18,219 nt of DNA from Spirochaetales bacterium. Its GTDB lineage: Bacteria > Spirochaetota > Spirochaetia > Sphaerochaetales > Sphaerochaetaceae. The position numbers and the translations under genes were made by a program. The DNA is taken from NCBI GenBank assembly GCA_022785155.1, contig JALFRH010000007.1, positions 1 to 18,219 on the forward strand, in the 5' to 3' direction. Below, piece by piece: positions 7,475 through 15,534 of this stretch (position 1 is its first letter; every line of letters starts with the position of its first letter). The notes beneath the pieces were generated by a model. The model was not told where the DNA came from. It saw nothing but the letters and a program-made list of their open reading frames with translations, and did not search any database.

Positions 7475-7538
7475 TAGATTTTGGGATTTTTTTCCTATGA
7501 AGAATAAGATATAGCTTTTATCCAAAGGCCTCATGCTC

Positions 7539-7544
7539 TATTAT
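7539..7544 (+). promoter_or_regulatory. Candidate -10 box of udp
   Basis: TATTAT lies 25 nt before the ATG of udp, leaving room for a short leader that carries AAGGAG at 7551-7556. The -35 region (TTTTAT or TTTATC around 7516-7522) is weak. Confidence 0.4.
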
Positions 7545-7563
7545 AGAACCAAGGAGACGAACT

Positions 7564-8346
7564 ATGTCTGATTACATGAATGGAACAGGAATACAATATC
7601 ATCTGAGAATAAAGAAGGGTGATGTAGGTCGATATGTCATTTTGCCAGGAGATCCCAAGAGGGTGCCCCTTATTGCCAAGTATCTTGATAATGCTGAGTT
7701 TGTGGCAGACAACAGGGAATATGTTACATATACAGGATATCTGTCGGGAGAGAAGGTAAGTGTAACCAGCACAGGTATCGGGGGCCCCAGTGCATCCATT
7801 GCCATGGAGGAGCTCTATAAGTGTGGCGCAGATACATTCATAAGAATGGGAACCTGCGGTGGAATAGCACTTCCTGTCATGGGAGGAGATGTGGTGATTG
7901 CCACAGGGGCCGTGAGAGCTGAAGGCACGAGCCGTGAATATGCCCCCATAGAGTTTCCTGCAGTAGCCGACTATGATATTGTAATGGCTCTCAGAAAGGG
8001 GGCGGAGAAACTGAATCTAAGAAGTCATACAGGTGTTGTCCAGTGTAAGGATTCCTTCTATGGACAGCATGACCCTGATGTCATGCCTGTATACTATGAC
8101 CTTAAGAACAAGTGGGAGGCTTGGAAGAGACTTGGAGTCTTGGCTTCTGAAATGGAGTCTGCAGCTCTCTTTGTCTGTGCTTCTCATCTTGGTGTAAGGT
8201 GTGGTAGCGAGTTCTTTGTCGTAGGAAACCAGGAAAGGGAGGCTTTGGGTATGGACAACCCTAAGCTCCATGACACTGAGCCTGCCATCAAAGTAGCAAT
8301 CGAGGGGTTGAAAGTCCTGATTGAAGAAGACAGGAAAAAACTATGA
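7564..8346 (+). CDS. udp: Uridine phosphorylase
   Basis: The 260-residue enzyme belongs to nucleoside phosphorylase family I, which splits uridine with phosphate to uracil and ribose-1-phosphate in pyrimidine salvage. Phosphate-binding elements are GDP at 29-31, Arg51 and the segment MGT at 95-97. The ribose site is SEMESA at 195-200. STGIGGPS at 69-76 and APIEFPAVADY at 127-137 are close to E. coli Udp. In the uracil pocket Gln168 (E. coli Gln166) is kept, but the E. coli Arg168 position is Asp170, so the base-recognition loop differs. The start has AAGGAG 7 nt upstream. The gene stands alone between a divergent transporter gene and a converging small gene. Confidence 0.92.
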   Translation: MSDYMNGTGIQYHLRIKKGDVGRYVILPGDPKRVPLIAKYLDNAEFVADNREYVTYTGYLSGEKVSVTSTGIGGPSASIAMEELYKCGADTFIRMGTCGGIALPVMGGDVVIATGAVRAEGTSREYAPIEFPAVADYDIVMALRKGAEKLNLRSHTGVVQCKDSFYGQHDPDVMPVYYDLKNKWEAWKRLGVLASEMESAALFVCASHLGVRCGSEFFVVGNQEREALGMDNPKLHDTEPAIKVAIEGLKVLIEEDRKKL

Positions 8347-8351
8347 ATTCT

Positions 8352-8381
8352 AGGCTCAGGAGTAAATTCTTGAGCCTTTTT
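8352..8381 (+). terminator. Rho-independent terminator of udp
   Basis: AGGCTCAGGA (8352-8361) pairs with TCTTGAGCCT (8368-8377) with one G-U pair around a 6-nt loop, followed by TTTTT. It starts 5 nt after the udp stop. The stop codon of the converging reverse gene (8356-8358) lies inside its left arm. Confidence 0.88.
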
Positions 8382-8664
8382 CAATCCAATGGTTTCTTCT
8401 CTCCTCCAAGAGTTTGTCAAGGTCTTCATCCTTTGTGGCTTCTTTATCTATCTCGAAGAGAAATAGTTCCAGCCCCAAGGATGAATATGCACTCTGGAGG
8501 CTCTTCACAGGATGCATGCCAAGGTCAAGCTTGAATCTTTCCTTGGAAAAAGATGCGACGGCATCCTCTGTCTTATATAGATAAACCTCATCTGTCTTAA
8601 GGTTTTTTATAACTACGATTGCTCTGATTTTGTCTTCTCTAAGAAATTCCTTAGGTATTGCCAT
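8356..8664 (-). CDS. Small GIY-YIG-like protein with degraded nuclease motifs
   Basis: The 102-residue product resembles the short stand-alone GIY-YIG nuclease family of about 110 residues. The strand-turn-strand IVVIKNLKTDEVYLYK (16-31), the block KERFKLDLGMHPVKSLQSAY (41-60) and a final LFLFEI strand before an acidic helix follow that pattern. The defining residues are missing: the GIY site reads AIVVI and the YIG site reads LYK. It is therefore probably not an active nuclease. An in-frame TAG lies 12 nt before the ATG, so the start is fixed. No Shine-Dalgarno sequence is visible, and a TAGAAT box ends 6 nt before the ATG. The family call rests on remembered family patterns and is moderate; that the ORF is real is likelier. 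Confidence 0.6.
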   Translation of the reverse strand: MAIPKEFLREDKIRAIVVIKNLKTDEVYLYKTEDAVASFSKERFKLDLGMHPVKSLQSAYSSLGLELFLFEIDKEATKDEDLDKLLEERRNHWIEKGSRIYS

Positions 8665-8670
8665 ACTGGA

Positions 8671-8698
8671 ATTCTATTGAAATAAAAAGGAAAGTAAA
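8671..8698 (-). promoter_or_regulatory. Promoter of the small GIY-YIG-like gene (possibly leaderless)
   Basis: On the reverse strand TTTACT (8698-8693) and TAGAAT (8676-8671) are 16 bp apart. The predicted first transcribed base coincides with the A of the ATG at 8664. Confidence 0.45.
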
Positions 8699-8751
8699 AG
8701 AGTTTTTCTTACAGTCCATGCCATTCGAAATGCAAATAAATTTCCATAAAT

Positions 8752-8779
8752 TTGTCTAATTTTTTACTATTTATATAAA
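8752..8779 (+). promoter_or_regulatory. Possible upstream promoter of the V-ATPase operon
   Basis: TTGTCT (8752-8757) and TATAAA (8774-8779) are 16 bp apart in a very AT-rich intergenic stretch between the small reverse gene and atpE. A pair of TTGTG repeats 10 nt apart (8782-8786 and 8792-8796) lies just downstream. Confidence 0.35.
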
Positions 8780-8830
8780 TATTGTGAAATTTTGTGTGGA
8801 AAAAATAAATATTCCTTTATTTTATATTGC

Positions 8831-8859
8831 TTTCCTTTTCCTTAATCACAAATTATAAT
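8831..8859 (+). promoter_or_regulatory. Proximal promoter of the V-ATPase operon
   Basis: A consensus TATAAT at 8854-8859 lies 29 nt before the atpE start, with a poor -35 (TTTCCT at 8831-8836, 17 bp away). The resulting leader of about 23 nt contains GAGG at 8877-8880 as the ribosome-binding site. Confidence 0.5.
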
Positions 8860-8888
8860 TATTAGAGTTAGACTTAGAGGTATAAGCT

Positions 8889-9470
8889 ATGGAACAGCAA
8901 ATTCAGGATCTAATCGCTTCCATTAAGAAAGATGGAATCGAGTCCGCTACAAATGAAAGCAAAAAGATTTTGGAAGAAGCCCGTAAAGAGGCTGAAAGAA
9001 TTGTCGACGAAGCAAAGAAAGAAAGAGACAAAATAATTGCTGATGGAAAGAAGACAATTGAAATCGAAAGAGAAAGCAGTATATCCAGCGTAAAGCAGGC
9101 GGCCAGGGATGTTTCCCTTACTTTGAGAAAGAATCTTGAAGATAAATTCAAGAGTATTCTCGGAGCAAAAGTAGCATCCACCCTTGATGAAAAGGTACTT
9201 GCTGAAGCAATAGTAGCCGTGGTCAAAGGCGAAGAAGATGGATGCTTGGTTGAAGTAAGCAAAGATATGGTTGATAAAATCGACTCTATTCTTGCCTCCC
9301 AGTTCTCAAAGGAGCTGGAGAAGGGAATTACACTCCGTGCTTCTTCCAGTGTATCCGGAGGATTCAAGGTGTACTCAAAGGATGGATCTGCCTATATCGA
9401 TCTATCTGACGAAGAAATAACAAAGCTTCTATATCCTTATCTTTCTTCTTCTTTGAAGGAATTGTTCTAA
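8889..9470 (+). CDS. atpE: V-type ATP synthase subunit E (peripheral stalk)
   Basis: The 193-residue protein is the stalk subunit that ties the catalytic head to the membrane stator. Residues ~5-75 form a long, alternating Lys/Glu/Ala amphipathic helix (KILEEARKEAERIVDEAKKE and onward). A globular C-terminal domain follows, with the segment SSSVSGGFKVYSKDGS near 151-166 and the ending SSSLKELF typical of the family. In other V-ATPases E pairs with a G/H subunit, which is not seen in this operon. It is the first gene of the operon, with GAGG 8 nt before the ATG and a TATAAT promoter upstream. The next gene's ribosome-binding site overlaps its stop codon. Confidence 0.92.
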   Translation: MEQQIQDLIASIKKDGIESATNESKKILEEARKEAERIVDEAKKERDKIIADGKKTIEIERESSISSVKQAARDVSLTLRKNLEDKFKSILGAKVASTLDEKVLAEAIVAVVKGEEDGCLVEVSKDMVDKIDSILASQFSKELEKGITLRASSSVSGGFKVYSKDGSAYIDLSDEEITKLLYPYLSSSLKELF

Positions 9471-9480
9471 GGAGCTGGGC

Positions 9481-10041
9481 GTGGCTGAATACATATATTT
9501 CGCTGCATCTCTTCCTTCTGTCTGGATGGATAAACCCTCTCCCATGAAATATGAGGAGTTTTTGGCCAAAGCCAAAGAGCAGTTAAGTGAAAAGGACTAC
9601 TCTGAGCTGGAAAAAGCTTCTTTCTCCCATAGGGAAGGAAAAGTGACCAACAGAATTGTAAAAGACTGGGACAGCTTTAATTTTACATTCAGCGAGATGT
9701 TGGTGACTCAAAGGGCCATAAAAAACGGGAAAGGGGATGATCCTAGATATCAACCTCTCTCTCCACGGGATGAGAATCTTGAGAAGAAAGCCAAGGAGAT
9801 ACTTTCAATTTCCAATCCTTTGGATGCTGAAAAGGCTATTCTTGGTGAGTATTTCCAATTCCTTTCCTCCCATCCTGTTTCTTCTCCTTTCAGTCTTGAT
9901 GCCCTTATCATCTACGGCCTCAAACTGCAGATAAAGGAAAGAGTCGCTGCATTCAGTGAAGAAAAGGGAAGGGAAGAATTTGACCGTCTCTACAGAGACA
10001 TCCAAAATGTAATAACATCAAGGAGTGATTATGGACTATAA
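9481..10041 (+). CDS. DUF2764 family protein of V-ATPase operons
   Basis: The 186-residue protein begins with EYIYFAASLPSV, the recognisable start of DUF2764. It is largely helical and charged, with no membrane segment or catalytic motif. Proteins of this kind sit between the E and A genes in V-ATPase operons of spirochaetes, chlamydiae and Bacteroidetes. Those operons lack a recognisable C (d) subunit, so it may be a diverged central-stalk or assembly component; that is inference. Start is GTG 9481 with AAGGAG at 9469-9474, overlapping the atpE stop. Its last 11 nt overlap atpA, indicating coupled expression with the ATPase. Confidence 0.85.
   Translation: MAEYIYFAASLPSVWMDKPSPMKYEEFLAKAKEQLSEKDYSELEKASFSHREGKVTNRIVKDWDSFNFTFSEMLVTQRAIKNGKGDDPRYQPLSPRDENLEKKAKEILSISNPLDAEKAILGEYFQFLSSHPVSSPFSLDALIIYGLKLQIKERVAAFSEEKGREEFDRLYRDIQNVITSRSDYGL
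10020..10033 (+). promoter_or_regulatory. Ribosome-binding site that fixes the atpA start
   Basis: AAGGAG at 10020-10025 lies 5 nt before ATG 10031-10033. An in-frame GTG at 10025 overlaps the Shine-Dalgarno sequence itself and is not the likely start. Confidence 0.75.
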
Positions 10042-11755
10042 GACTGGGCGGGTTGCAGGTGTCAACGGCAACCTTGTCAAAGTAAAATTTGACGATACTG
10101 TAATCAAGAATGAGGTTGGCTATATCCTTGTGGGTGAAGAAAAACTCAAAGGTGAGGTCATTAGAATCACAGGTGAAGTGGCAGACCTTCAGATATATGA
10201 AGATACTTCAGGTATCAAGGTAGGTGATGAAGTAAGATTCACTGGAGAGCTATTGTCTGTTGAATTGGGACCTGGTCTTTTGACTCAAGTCTTCGATGGA
10301 CTTCAGAACCCACTTCCACAGCTTGCTGAAAAGTGCGGATTCTTCCTTCAGCGTGGTGTTTATCTGGAAGCAATACCTGATAAGGAATGGGAGTTCACTC
10401 CATCTGTAAAGAAGGGGGATGAAGTTGCTGGTGGAGATACCATCGGTAGCGTCCAGGAGCTTATGTTCACCCATAAGATCTTCGTTCCTTTTACTCTTCC
10501 CGGTGTATGGACAGTGGATTCCATCGTTGAAAAAGGTGTCTATTCCGCCCACAGCACAGTTGCTGTCATCTCCAATCAGAAGGGGGAGAAAAAGGAACTC
10601 TCCATGGTGATTACCCAGCCTGTAAAGGTACCTATCAAGTGTTACGAAGAGAGAGTAAGACCTGATGAACCTATGGTCACCAAGATCAGGCTCATCGATA
10701 CTTTCCTTCCTGTAGCCAAGGGTGGAACATATTGTATCCCTGGACCTTTCGGAGCCGGTAAGACTGTATTGCAGCACTTGACAAGTAAAAATGCCGATGT
10801 GGACGTAGTAATAATTGCAGCTTGTGGAGAAAGAGCCGGAGAAGTCGTAGAAACCCTTAAGGAGTTCCCTGAACTCATCGACCCAAAGACAGGCAGATCC
10901 CTTATGGAAAGGACCATAATCATCTGTAATACATCAAGTATGCCTGTAGCTGCCCGTGAAGCCAGCGTCTATACAGCTGTAACCATGGCTGAATACTATA
11001 GAAACATGGGTCTTGATGTTCTTCTTCTTGCAGATAGTACCTCACGTTGGGCTCAGGCAATGAGAGAAATGAGCGGAAGACTTGAAGAAATCCCTGGTGA
11101 TGAAGCATTCCCTGCATATCTGGAATCAAGAATTGCCGAATTCTATGAAAGGGCAGGTAAAGTAAGACTCCGTGACGGATCCTATGGTTCGGTTACAATC
11201 GGAGGCACCGTATCTCCTGCAGGTGGTAACTTCGAAGAACCGGTTACACAGGCAACCCTCAAGGTTGTAGGTGCCTTCCATGGTCTCTCCCGTGAAAGAT
11301 CCGACGCAAGAAAGTATCCTGCAATCGACCCGTTGGATTCCTGGAGTACATATGAAGGTGTAATCGACAAAAAGGAAGTGGATTATGCCTACTCCTTTGT
11401 AAGAAGAGGAAGTGAAGTCGGACAGATGATGAAGGTAGTCGGCGAAGAGGGAACTACACTTGAAGATTATATAATCTATCAGAAGGGTGAGTTCGTGGAT
11501 TCCTGCTACTTCCAGCAGAACTCCTTCGATCCTGTTGATGCCACGGTAACCATCGACAGGCAGAAGCATGTCTTCTCTGTCCTTTTGGATATTCTTTCCT
11601 CCGATTACCAGCTTAAAGACAAAAAGGATGCAAGAAACTTCTTTAACCAGCTTAGACAGCGTTTCCTTGACTGGAACGGTACTCCTGAAAACAAGCCTGA
11701 ATATGAAAAGGGTGAAAAGGAGATCAAGGCATTCTTTGAAGCCAGAAAGAGGTGA
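10031..11755 (+). CDS. atpA: V-type ATP synthase catalytic subunit A
   Basis: The 574-residue protein hydrolyses or makes ATP at the A/B interface of the V1/A1 head. The N-terminal barrel starts GRVAGVNGNLVKVKF. The inserted non-homologous region of A subunits lies at about residues 110-200. Walker A is GPFGAGKT at 238-245, followed by the catalytic GER at 266-268. Further on are LLLADSTSRWAQAMREMSGRL and GSVTIGGTVSPAGG, both characteristic of A subunits. Length is typical. It overlaps the DUF2764 gene by 11 nt and ends 3 nt before atpB, consistent with tightly matched synthesis of head subunits. Confidence 0.98.
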   Translation: MDYKTGRVAGVNGNLVKVKFDDTVIKNEVGYILVGEEKLKGEVIRITGEVADLQIYEDTSGIKVGDEVRFTGELLSVELGPGLLTQVFDGLQNPLPQLAEKCGFFLQRGVYLEAIPDKEWEFTPSVKKGDEVAGGDTIGSVQELMFTHKIFVPFTLPGVWTVDSIVEKGVYSAHSTVAVISNQKGEKKELSMVITQPVKVPIKCYEERVRPDEPMVTKIRLIDTFLPVAKGGTYCIPGPFGAGKTVLQHLTSKNADVDVVIIAACGERAGEVVETLKEFPELIDPKTGRSLMERTIIICNTSSMPVAAREASVYTAVTMAEYYRNMGLDVLLLADSTSRWAQAMREMSGRLEEIPGDEAFPAYLESRIAEFYERAGKVRLRDGSYGSVTIGGTVSPAGGNFEEPVTQATLKVVGAFHGLSRERSDARKYPAIDPLDSWSTYEGVIDKKEVDYAYSFVRRGSEVGQMMKVVGEEGTTLEDYIIYQKGEFVDSCYFQQNSFDPVDATVTIDRQKHVFSVLLDILSSDYQLKDKKDARNFFNQLRQRFLDWNGTPENKPEYEKGEKEIKAFFEARKR

Positions 11756-11758
11756 GTT

Positions 11759-13051
11759 ATGCAGAAGGTATATACAAAGATTGAATCAATAGTAGGAAAC
11801 GTCATCTCTGTAAAGGCGGATGGCGTCAGAAGCGGAGACTTGGCTGAAGTCACCACAAGTACAGGCAAGTCTTATGCAAACGTAATCAAACTGGATGGAG
11901 ATTTGGTTTCCCTTCAGGTTTTCTCCGGAGCCAGCGGTATCAGCACAGGAGACAGTGTAAGATTTCTCGGTGTACCTATGAGAGTCAGTTTTTCTGATAA
12001 TCTATTGGGCAGGGTATTCGACGGCGCAGGAAAACCAAGAGACAACGGACCTGATCTTGAAGACAATATGATTCCCATCGGGGGTCCATCTGTAAACCCT
12101 GCAAGAAGAATCGTACCTAAGAATATGATCCGTACAGGTATTCCTATGATCGATGTCTTCAATACTCTTGTAGAGTCTCAGAAGCTTCCAATCTTCTCCA
12201 TCAGCGGTGAGCCGTACAACCAGCTTCTTGCCCGTATCGCCATGCAGGCTGAAGTTGATATCATCGTATTGGGAGGAATGGGACTTAAATATGATGACTA
12301 TCTCTTCTTCAGGGATACTCTCAATGCTTCAGGTGCACTCTCCCGTACTGTAATGTTCATCCATACAGCTGCAGACCCCACTGTAGAGTGTACTCTTGTG
12401 CCTGATTTGTCTCTGGCTGTTGCAGAACAGTTCGCCCTTCAAGGGAAGAAGGTTCTTGTCCTTCTTACAGATATGACAAACTATGCCGATGCCCTTAAGG
12501 AAATGGCGATCACCATGGACCAGGTTCCTTCCAACAGAGGATATCCGGGAGATCTGTACTCTCAGCTTGCTGCCAGATATGAGAAGGCTGTAGACTTCGA
12601 AGGTGCAGGTTCCGTAACAATTCTTGGTGTCACCACAATGCCTGGCGATGATGTCACTCACCCTGTTCCTGACAACACAGGATATATTACAGAAGGTCAG
12701 TACTATCTAAAGCATGGCCATATTGAGCCCTTTGGATCACTCTCCCGTCTTAAGCAGAACGTTAACAAAGATACCAGGGCCGACCATAGAGCTTTGATGG
12801 ATGGTATGATCAAGCTTTATGCCGCTTATAAAGATTCCCTTGAAAAGAAGAGCATGGGATTCTTGATGTCTGACTGGGATGAAAAGCTTCTTAAATATGG
12901 TGAATTGTTTGAGAAGGAACTTATGGATCTCAGTGTAAACATTCCTCTTGAAGAAGCTTTGGATAGAGGATGGAAGATTCTCAGCCAGTGTTTCTCTCCG
13001 GAAGAGACACTTCTGAAGTCAGATTTGATTGCCTCTTATTGGCCTAAGTGA
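11759..13051 (+). CDS. atpB: V-type ATP synthase regulatory subunit B
   Basis: The 430-residue B subunit alternates with A in the hexameric head and forms the non-catalytic nucleotide interface. It begins with a barrel domain (TKIESIVGNVISVKADGV). It then carries LGRVFDGAGKP, GGPSVNPARRIVPKNMIRTG and SNRGYPGDLYSQLAARYE, which mark the B family. At the place of the P-loop it reads SISGEPYNQL, lacking the GKT lysine as expected for B. A Shine-Dalgarno sequence (AGAGGTGA) spans the atpA stop. The gene is separated from atpA by 3 nt. Confidence 0.98.
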   Translation: MQKVYTKIESIVGNVISVKADGVRSGDLAEVTTSTGKSYANVIKLDGDLVSLQVFSGASGISTGDSVRFLGVPMRVSFSDNLLGRVFDGAGKPRDNGPDLEDNMIPIGGPSVNPARRIVPKNMIRTGIPMIDVFNTLVESQKLPIFSISGEPYNQLLARIAMQAEVDIIVLGGMGLKYDDYLFFRDTLNASGALSRTVMFIHTAADPTVECTLVPDLSLAVAEQFALQGKKVLVLLTDMTNYADALKEMAITMDQVPSNRGYPGDLYSQLAARYEKAVDFEGAGSVTILGVTTMPGDDVTHPVPDNTGYITEGQYYLKHGHIEPFGSLSRLKQNVNKDTRADHRALMDGMIKLYAAYKDSLEKKSMGFLMSDWDEKLLKYGELFEKELMDLSVNIPLEEALDRGWKILSQCFSPEETLLKSDLIASYWPK

Positions 13052-13062
13052 GGGTAGTTGTA

Positions 13063-13677
13063 GTGGCAAAGATAAAGCTGACCAAGAATGAGCAGAAGAA
13101 GCAGAAAGACTCCTTGAAGCAGTTTACCCGCTATCTGCCCACACTTCAGCTGAAAAAGCAGCAGCTTCAGACAGTGATACGTCAGAGCTATGCTGAGATA
13201 GAAGAACTGAAGGTGAAGCAGAAAGAGGCGGTGGAAGGCATGAAGTCCTGGATAGCCGTCTATGGGGAAAACAGCTCTTGGAGTGAAGAGCGCTCCATCT
13301 CTCATCTTGTAAAAGTAAAGGAAGTCAAGAAGACCAAGGGTAATATTGCAGGAGTTGAAGTTCCTGTATTCCAGTCTCTGGTCTTTGAAGATGTTCCCTA
13401 TGATCTGAGGGTTTATCCTTTGTGGGTGGACAAAGCCATTGTAGCTCTTGGCGAGATAGCAAGATACGATGCCTTGATTGAAACCCTGAAGGAAAGGATA
13501 AGGCTTTTGGACAAGGAATTGAGGACTACTACTCAGAGAGTAAACCTTTTTGAGAAGGTCAAGATTCCTGAAGCAAAGGAAAATATTAGGAAAATCGGTA
13601 TCTACCTCCAGGATCAGCAGACTTCTGCTGTTGTAAGAGGAAAGATAGCAAAGAAGAAATTAGGGAAGGTAAGCTGA
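13063..13677 (+). CDS. atpD: V-type ATP synthase subunit D (rotor shaft)
   Basis: The 204-residue subunit forms the two-helix central shaft inside the A3B3 head. The start region AKIKLTKNEQKKQKDSLKQF and the long helices at both ends (about 5-65 and 135-200) fit subunit D. GTG 13063 was chosen because it gives the usual short N-terminus before KIKLTKNE and has a GAGGG Shine-Dalgarno at about 13050-13054. A GTG at 13048 would lie inside atpB with no ribosome-binding site. The stop overlaps the start of atpI by one base (TGATG). In other V-ATPases D works with subunit F, and no F gene is seen here. Confidence 0.93.
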   Translation: MAKIKLTKNEQKKQKDSLKQFTRYLPTLQLKKQQLQTVIRQSYAEIEELKVKQKEAVEGMKSWIAVYGENSSWSEERSISHLVKVKEVKKTKGNIAGVEVPVFQSLVFEDVPYDLRVYPLWVDKAIVALGEIARYDALIETLKERIRLLDKELRTTTQRVNLFEKVKIPEAKENIRKIGIYLQDQQTSAVVRGKIAKKKLGKVS

Positions 13678-15515
13678 TGATTGAAAAAATGAAACGCATT
13701 ACAGTCTTCTGCCAAAAAGAGAAGGCATTGTCAGTAGTCCTTTCCCTTAGGGATCTGGGTCTGATGCACATAAAGGATGTGGCCCAGAAATCCATTGAAA
13801 GTGAAAACAAGGAAAAAGATAAGTCTATAGTCTTGAAGGCCCTTGGTAACCTGGAGTCTTACGTAGACAAAAAGAATTCCTTGCCACAACAGGAGTTATC
13901 TTCTGATTCCGTTCTTATGACAGCAAAGAACCTCGTGGCTCTGATGGAAGAGGAACAGAAGACTGTAGATAGAGTCAGGATACTTAGAAATGAAGCTGAT
14001 AGAATCAGAGCTTGGGGTGATTTCGATCCAAAAGAAGTGAAGTCTTTGTCCAAGCTTGGAATAGATCTCCATTTCTATTTAGTGACAAAGAAGGATCTGA
14101 AGGCTCTCTCTTCCGACTCTGAGGTTTCCTACATTCCCATTAAAAATGAGGGTGGAAGTGCCATTGCCGTAGTTGGAGAAGCCTTGAAGAAAGACTATCA
14201 GCTTTCTGAATTCACTTTACCTGAAAAGAGTCTTGGAGAACTTGAGAGCGAAGCGCTCCTGGGAGAAAAGAGAGTAGAGGAAATAAGAGGAATCTATGTT
14301 TCTTCCACAGCCTATATCTCCTCTTTCAACAGCTGGCTTAAAAAACAAGATGAAGAGATTGTCTTGGATAAAGTAAATGCAACTCTGTCGGATGAGGAAG
14401 GTATTTCATATATTTCCGGTTATGTACCGGTATCTGAAATAGAATCTTTCCGTTCCTGGGCAAAGGCAAATGGTGTGGGATATATCTCCGATGACCCTGC
14501 AGAAGAAGAGAATCCTCCTACAAAGCTCAATCACAAGGGCATTGTCAGGATAATCCAGCCTCTATTTGATATGTTGGGTCTGGTTCCTGGATACAGGGAG
14601 AAGGATATTTCCAGATACTTCCTCCTTTTCATGACACTGTTTTTTGCCATGATTATCGGAGACGCCGGATATGGTGCCTTGATCGTTCTTTTAGCCGCCG
14701 TGCTGAATATCAAGAGCAAGAAGTGTTCGGACCTCAATGCCCTTATTTATGTATTTGGAGGTGCCACAGTAATTTGGGGTGCCATAACAGGTACATGGTT
14801 CGGAAGCGAGACCATCATCGAAAACGTAGGTTTCCTGAGAATGTTTGTCATCCCTGGATTGACCAACTTCCCTGAGGCCTTCAGCATGAATTCCGGTAAT
14901 GTCCAGGACAATATGATGACTCTCTGTTTCTCCATTGGAACCATACATCTGTCCTTGGCCTGTCTTATCTGCATCATCGATAAGATAAAGCAGAAGGATT
15001 TGTCCTGTATTTCTGACTTCGGTTGGATGCTGAATACCAATCTCCTCTATCTTTTGGTTCTTTACCTTGTAGTGGATACACCGGTTCCGTTTACAATTAT
15101 TGTAGTTGGTATCGCAACTGGTTTTATTCTTGTCTGTCTCTTCTCAGAGATGGCACCTGGCAAGAGCTTCGGACAGGGGATGAAGGAATCCTTAGGAGGT
15201 TTCTTCACAAACTTCATCGATACCATAAGCTGCTTTTCCAACGTAATGAGTTACATAAGACTCTTTGCCGTAGGATTGGCATCTTTGGCAATAGCTCAGT
15301 CTTTCAATGGAATGGCCGAAGGACTACTAAGTGGATTTGCTCTTCCTTTTGGTGTCCTTGTCCTGATCATTGGACACGCTGTAAATCTGGTAATGGGATT
15401 TTTGTCTATAGTCGTTCACGGCGTCAGACTAAATATTATGGAATTCTCCGGGCAAGTCGGTGTAGAATGGTCCGGATACAAATATGAACCTTTCAAAAAG
15501 AAGGTCCTCAAATAA
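13677..15515 (+). CDS. atpI: V-type ATP synthase subunit I (a-type stator, ion channel)
   Basis: The 612-residue protein has a soluble N-terminal half (about 1-305) with coiled-coil stretches and a membrane half of about seven or eight helices. FFAMIIGDAGYGALI at 322-336 carries the conserved GDxGYG signature. SYIRLFAVG at 525-533 holds Arg528, the predicted essential arginine that faces the proteolipid ring. GHAVN at 566-570 and HGVRLNIMEF at 581-590 are also typical. It forms the ion half-channels and anchors the peripheral stalk. Length is near the low end of the bacterial/archaeal range. It is joined to atpD by a 1-nt overlap and followed by atpK after 19 nt. Confidence 0.97.
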   Translation: MIEKMKRITVFCQKEKALSVVLSLRDLGLMHIKDVAQKSIESENKEKDKSIVLKALGNLESYVDKKNSLPQQELSSDSVLMTAKNLVALMEEEQKTVDRVRILRNEADRIRAWGDFDPKEVKSLSKLGIDLHFYLVTKKDLKALSSDSEVSYIPIKNEGGSAIAVVGEALKKDYQLSEFTLPEKSLGELESEALLGEKRVEEIRGIYVSSTAYISSFNSWLKKQDEEIVLDKVNATLSDEEGISYISGYVPVSEIESFRSWAKANGVGYISDDPAEEENPPTKLNHKGIVRIIQPLFDMLGLVPGYREKDISRYFLLFMTLFFAMIIGDAGYGALIVLLAAVLNIKSKKCSDLNALIYVFGGATVIWGAITGTWFGSETIIENVGFLRMFVIPGLTNFPEAFSMNSGNVQDNMMTLCFSIGTIHLSLACLICIIDKIKQKDLSCISDFGWMLNTNLLYLLVLYLVVDTPVPFTIIVVGIATGFILVCLFSEMAPGKSFGQGMKESLGGFFTNFIDTISCFSNVMSYIRLFAVGLASLAIAQSFNGMAEGLLSGFALPFGVLVLIIGHAVNLVMGFLSIVVHGVRLNIMEFSGQVGVEWSGYKYEPFKKKVLK

Positions 15516-15534
15516 AAATCAATAGGAGTAGAAA

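Noticed and set aside
7013..7534. 173-codon reverse frame overlapping the transporter start
   Set aside because: It overlaps the transporter in another frame and lacks its membrane-helix pattern. The transporter frame is clearly the coding one.
11126..11569. 147-codon reverse open frame opposite atpA
   Set aside because: It lies opposite strongly conserved A-subunit sequence, matches no family and has no start signals. It is a shadow of codon bias.
15023..15487. 154-codon forward open frame inside atpI
   Set aside because: It is entirely within the well-supported atpI membrane domain in another frame. It has no ribosome-binding site and its composition (many Cys, Trp, Arg) is that of a shifted frame.
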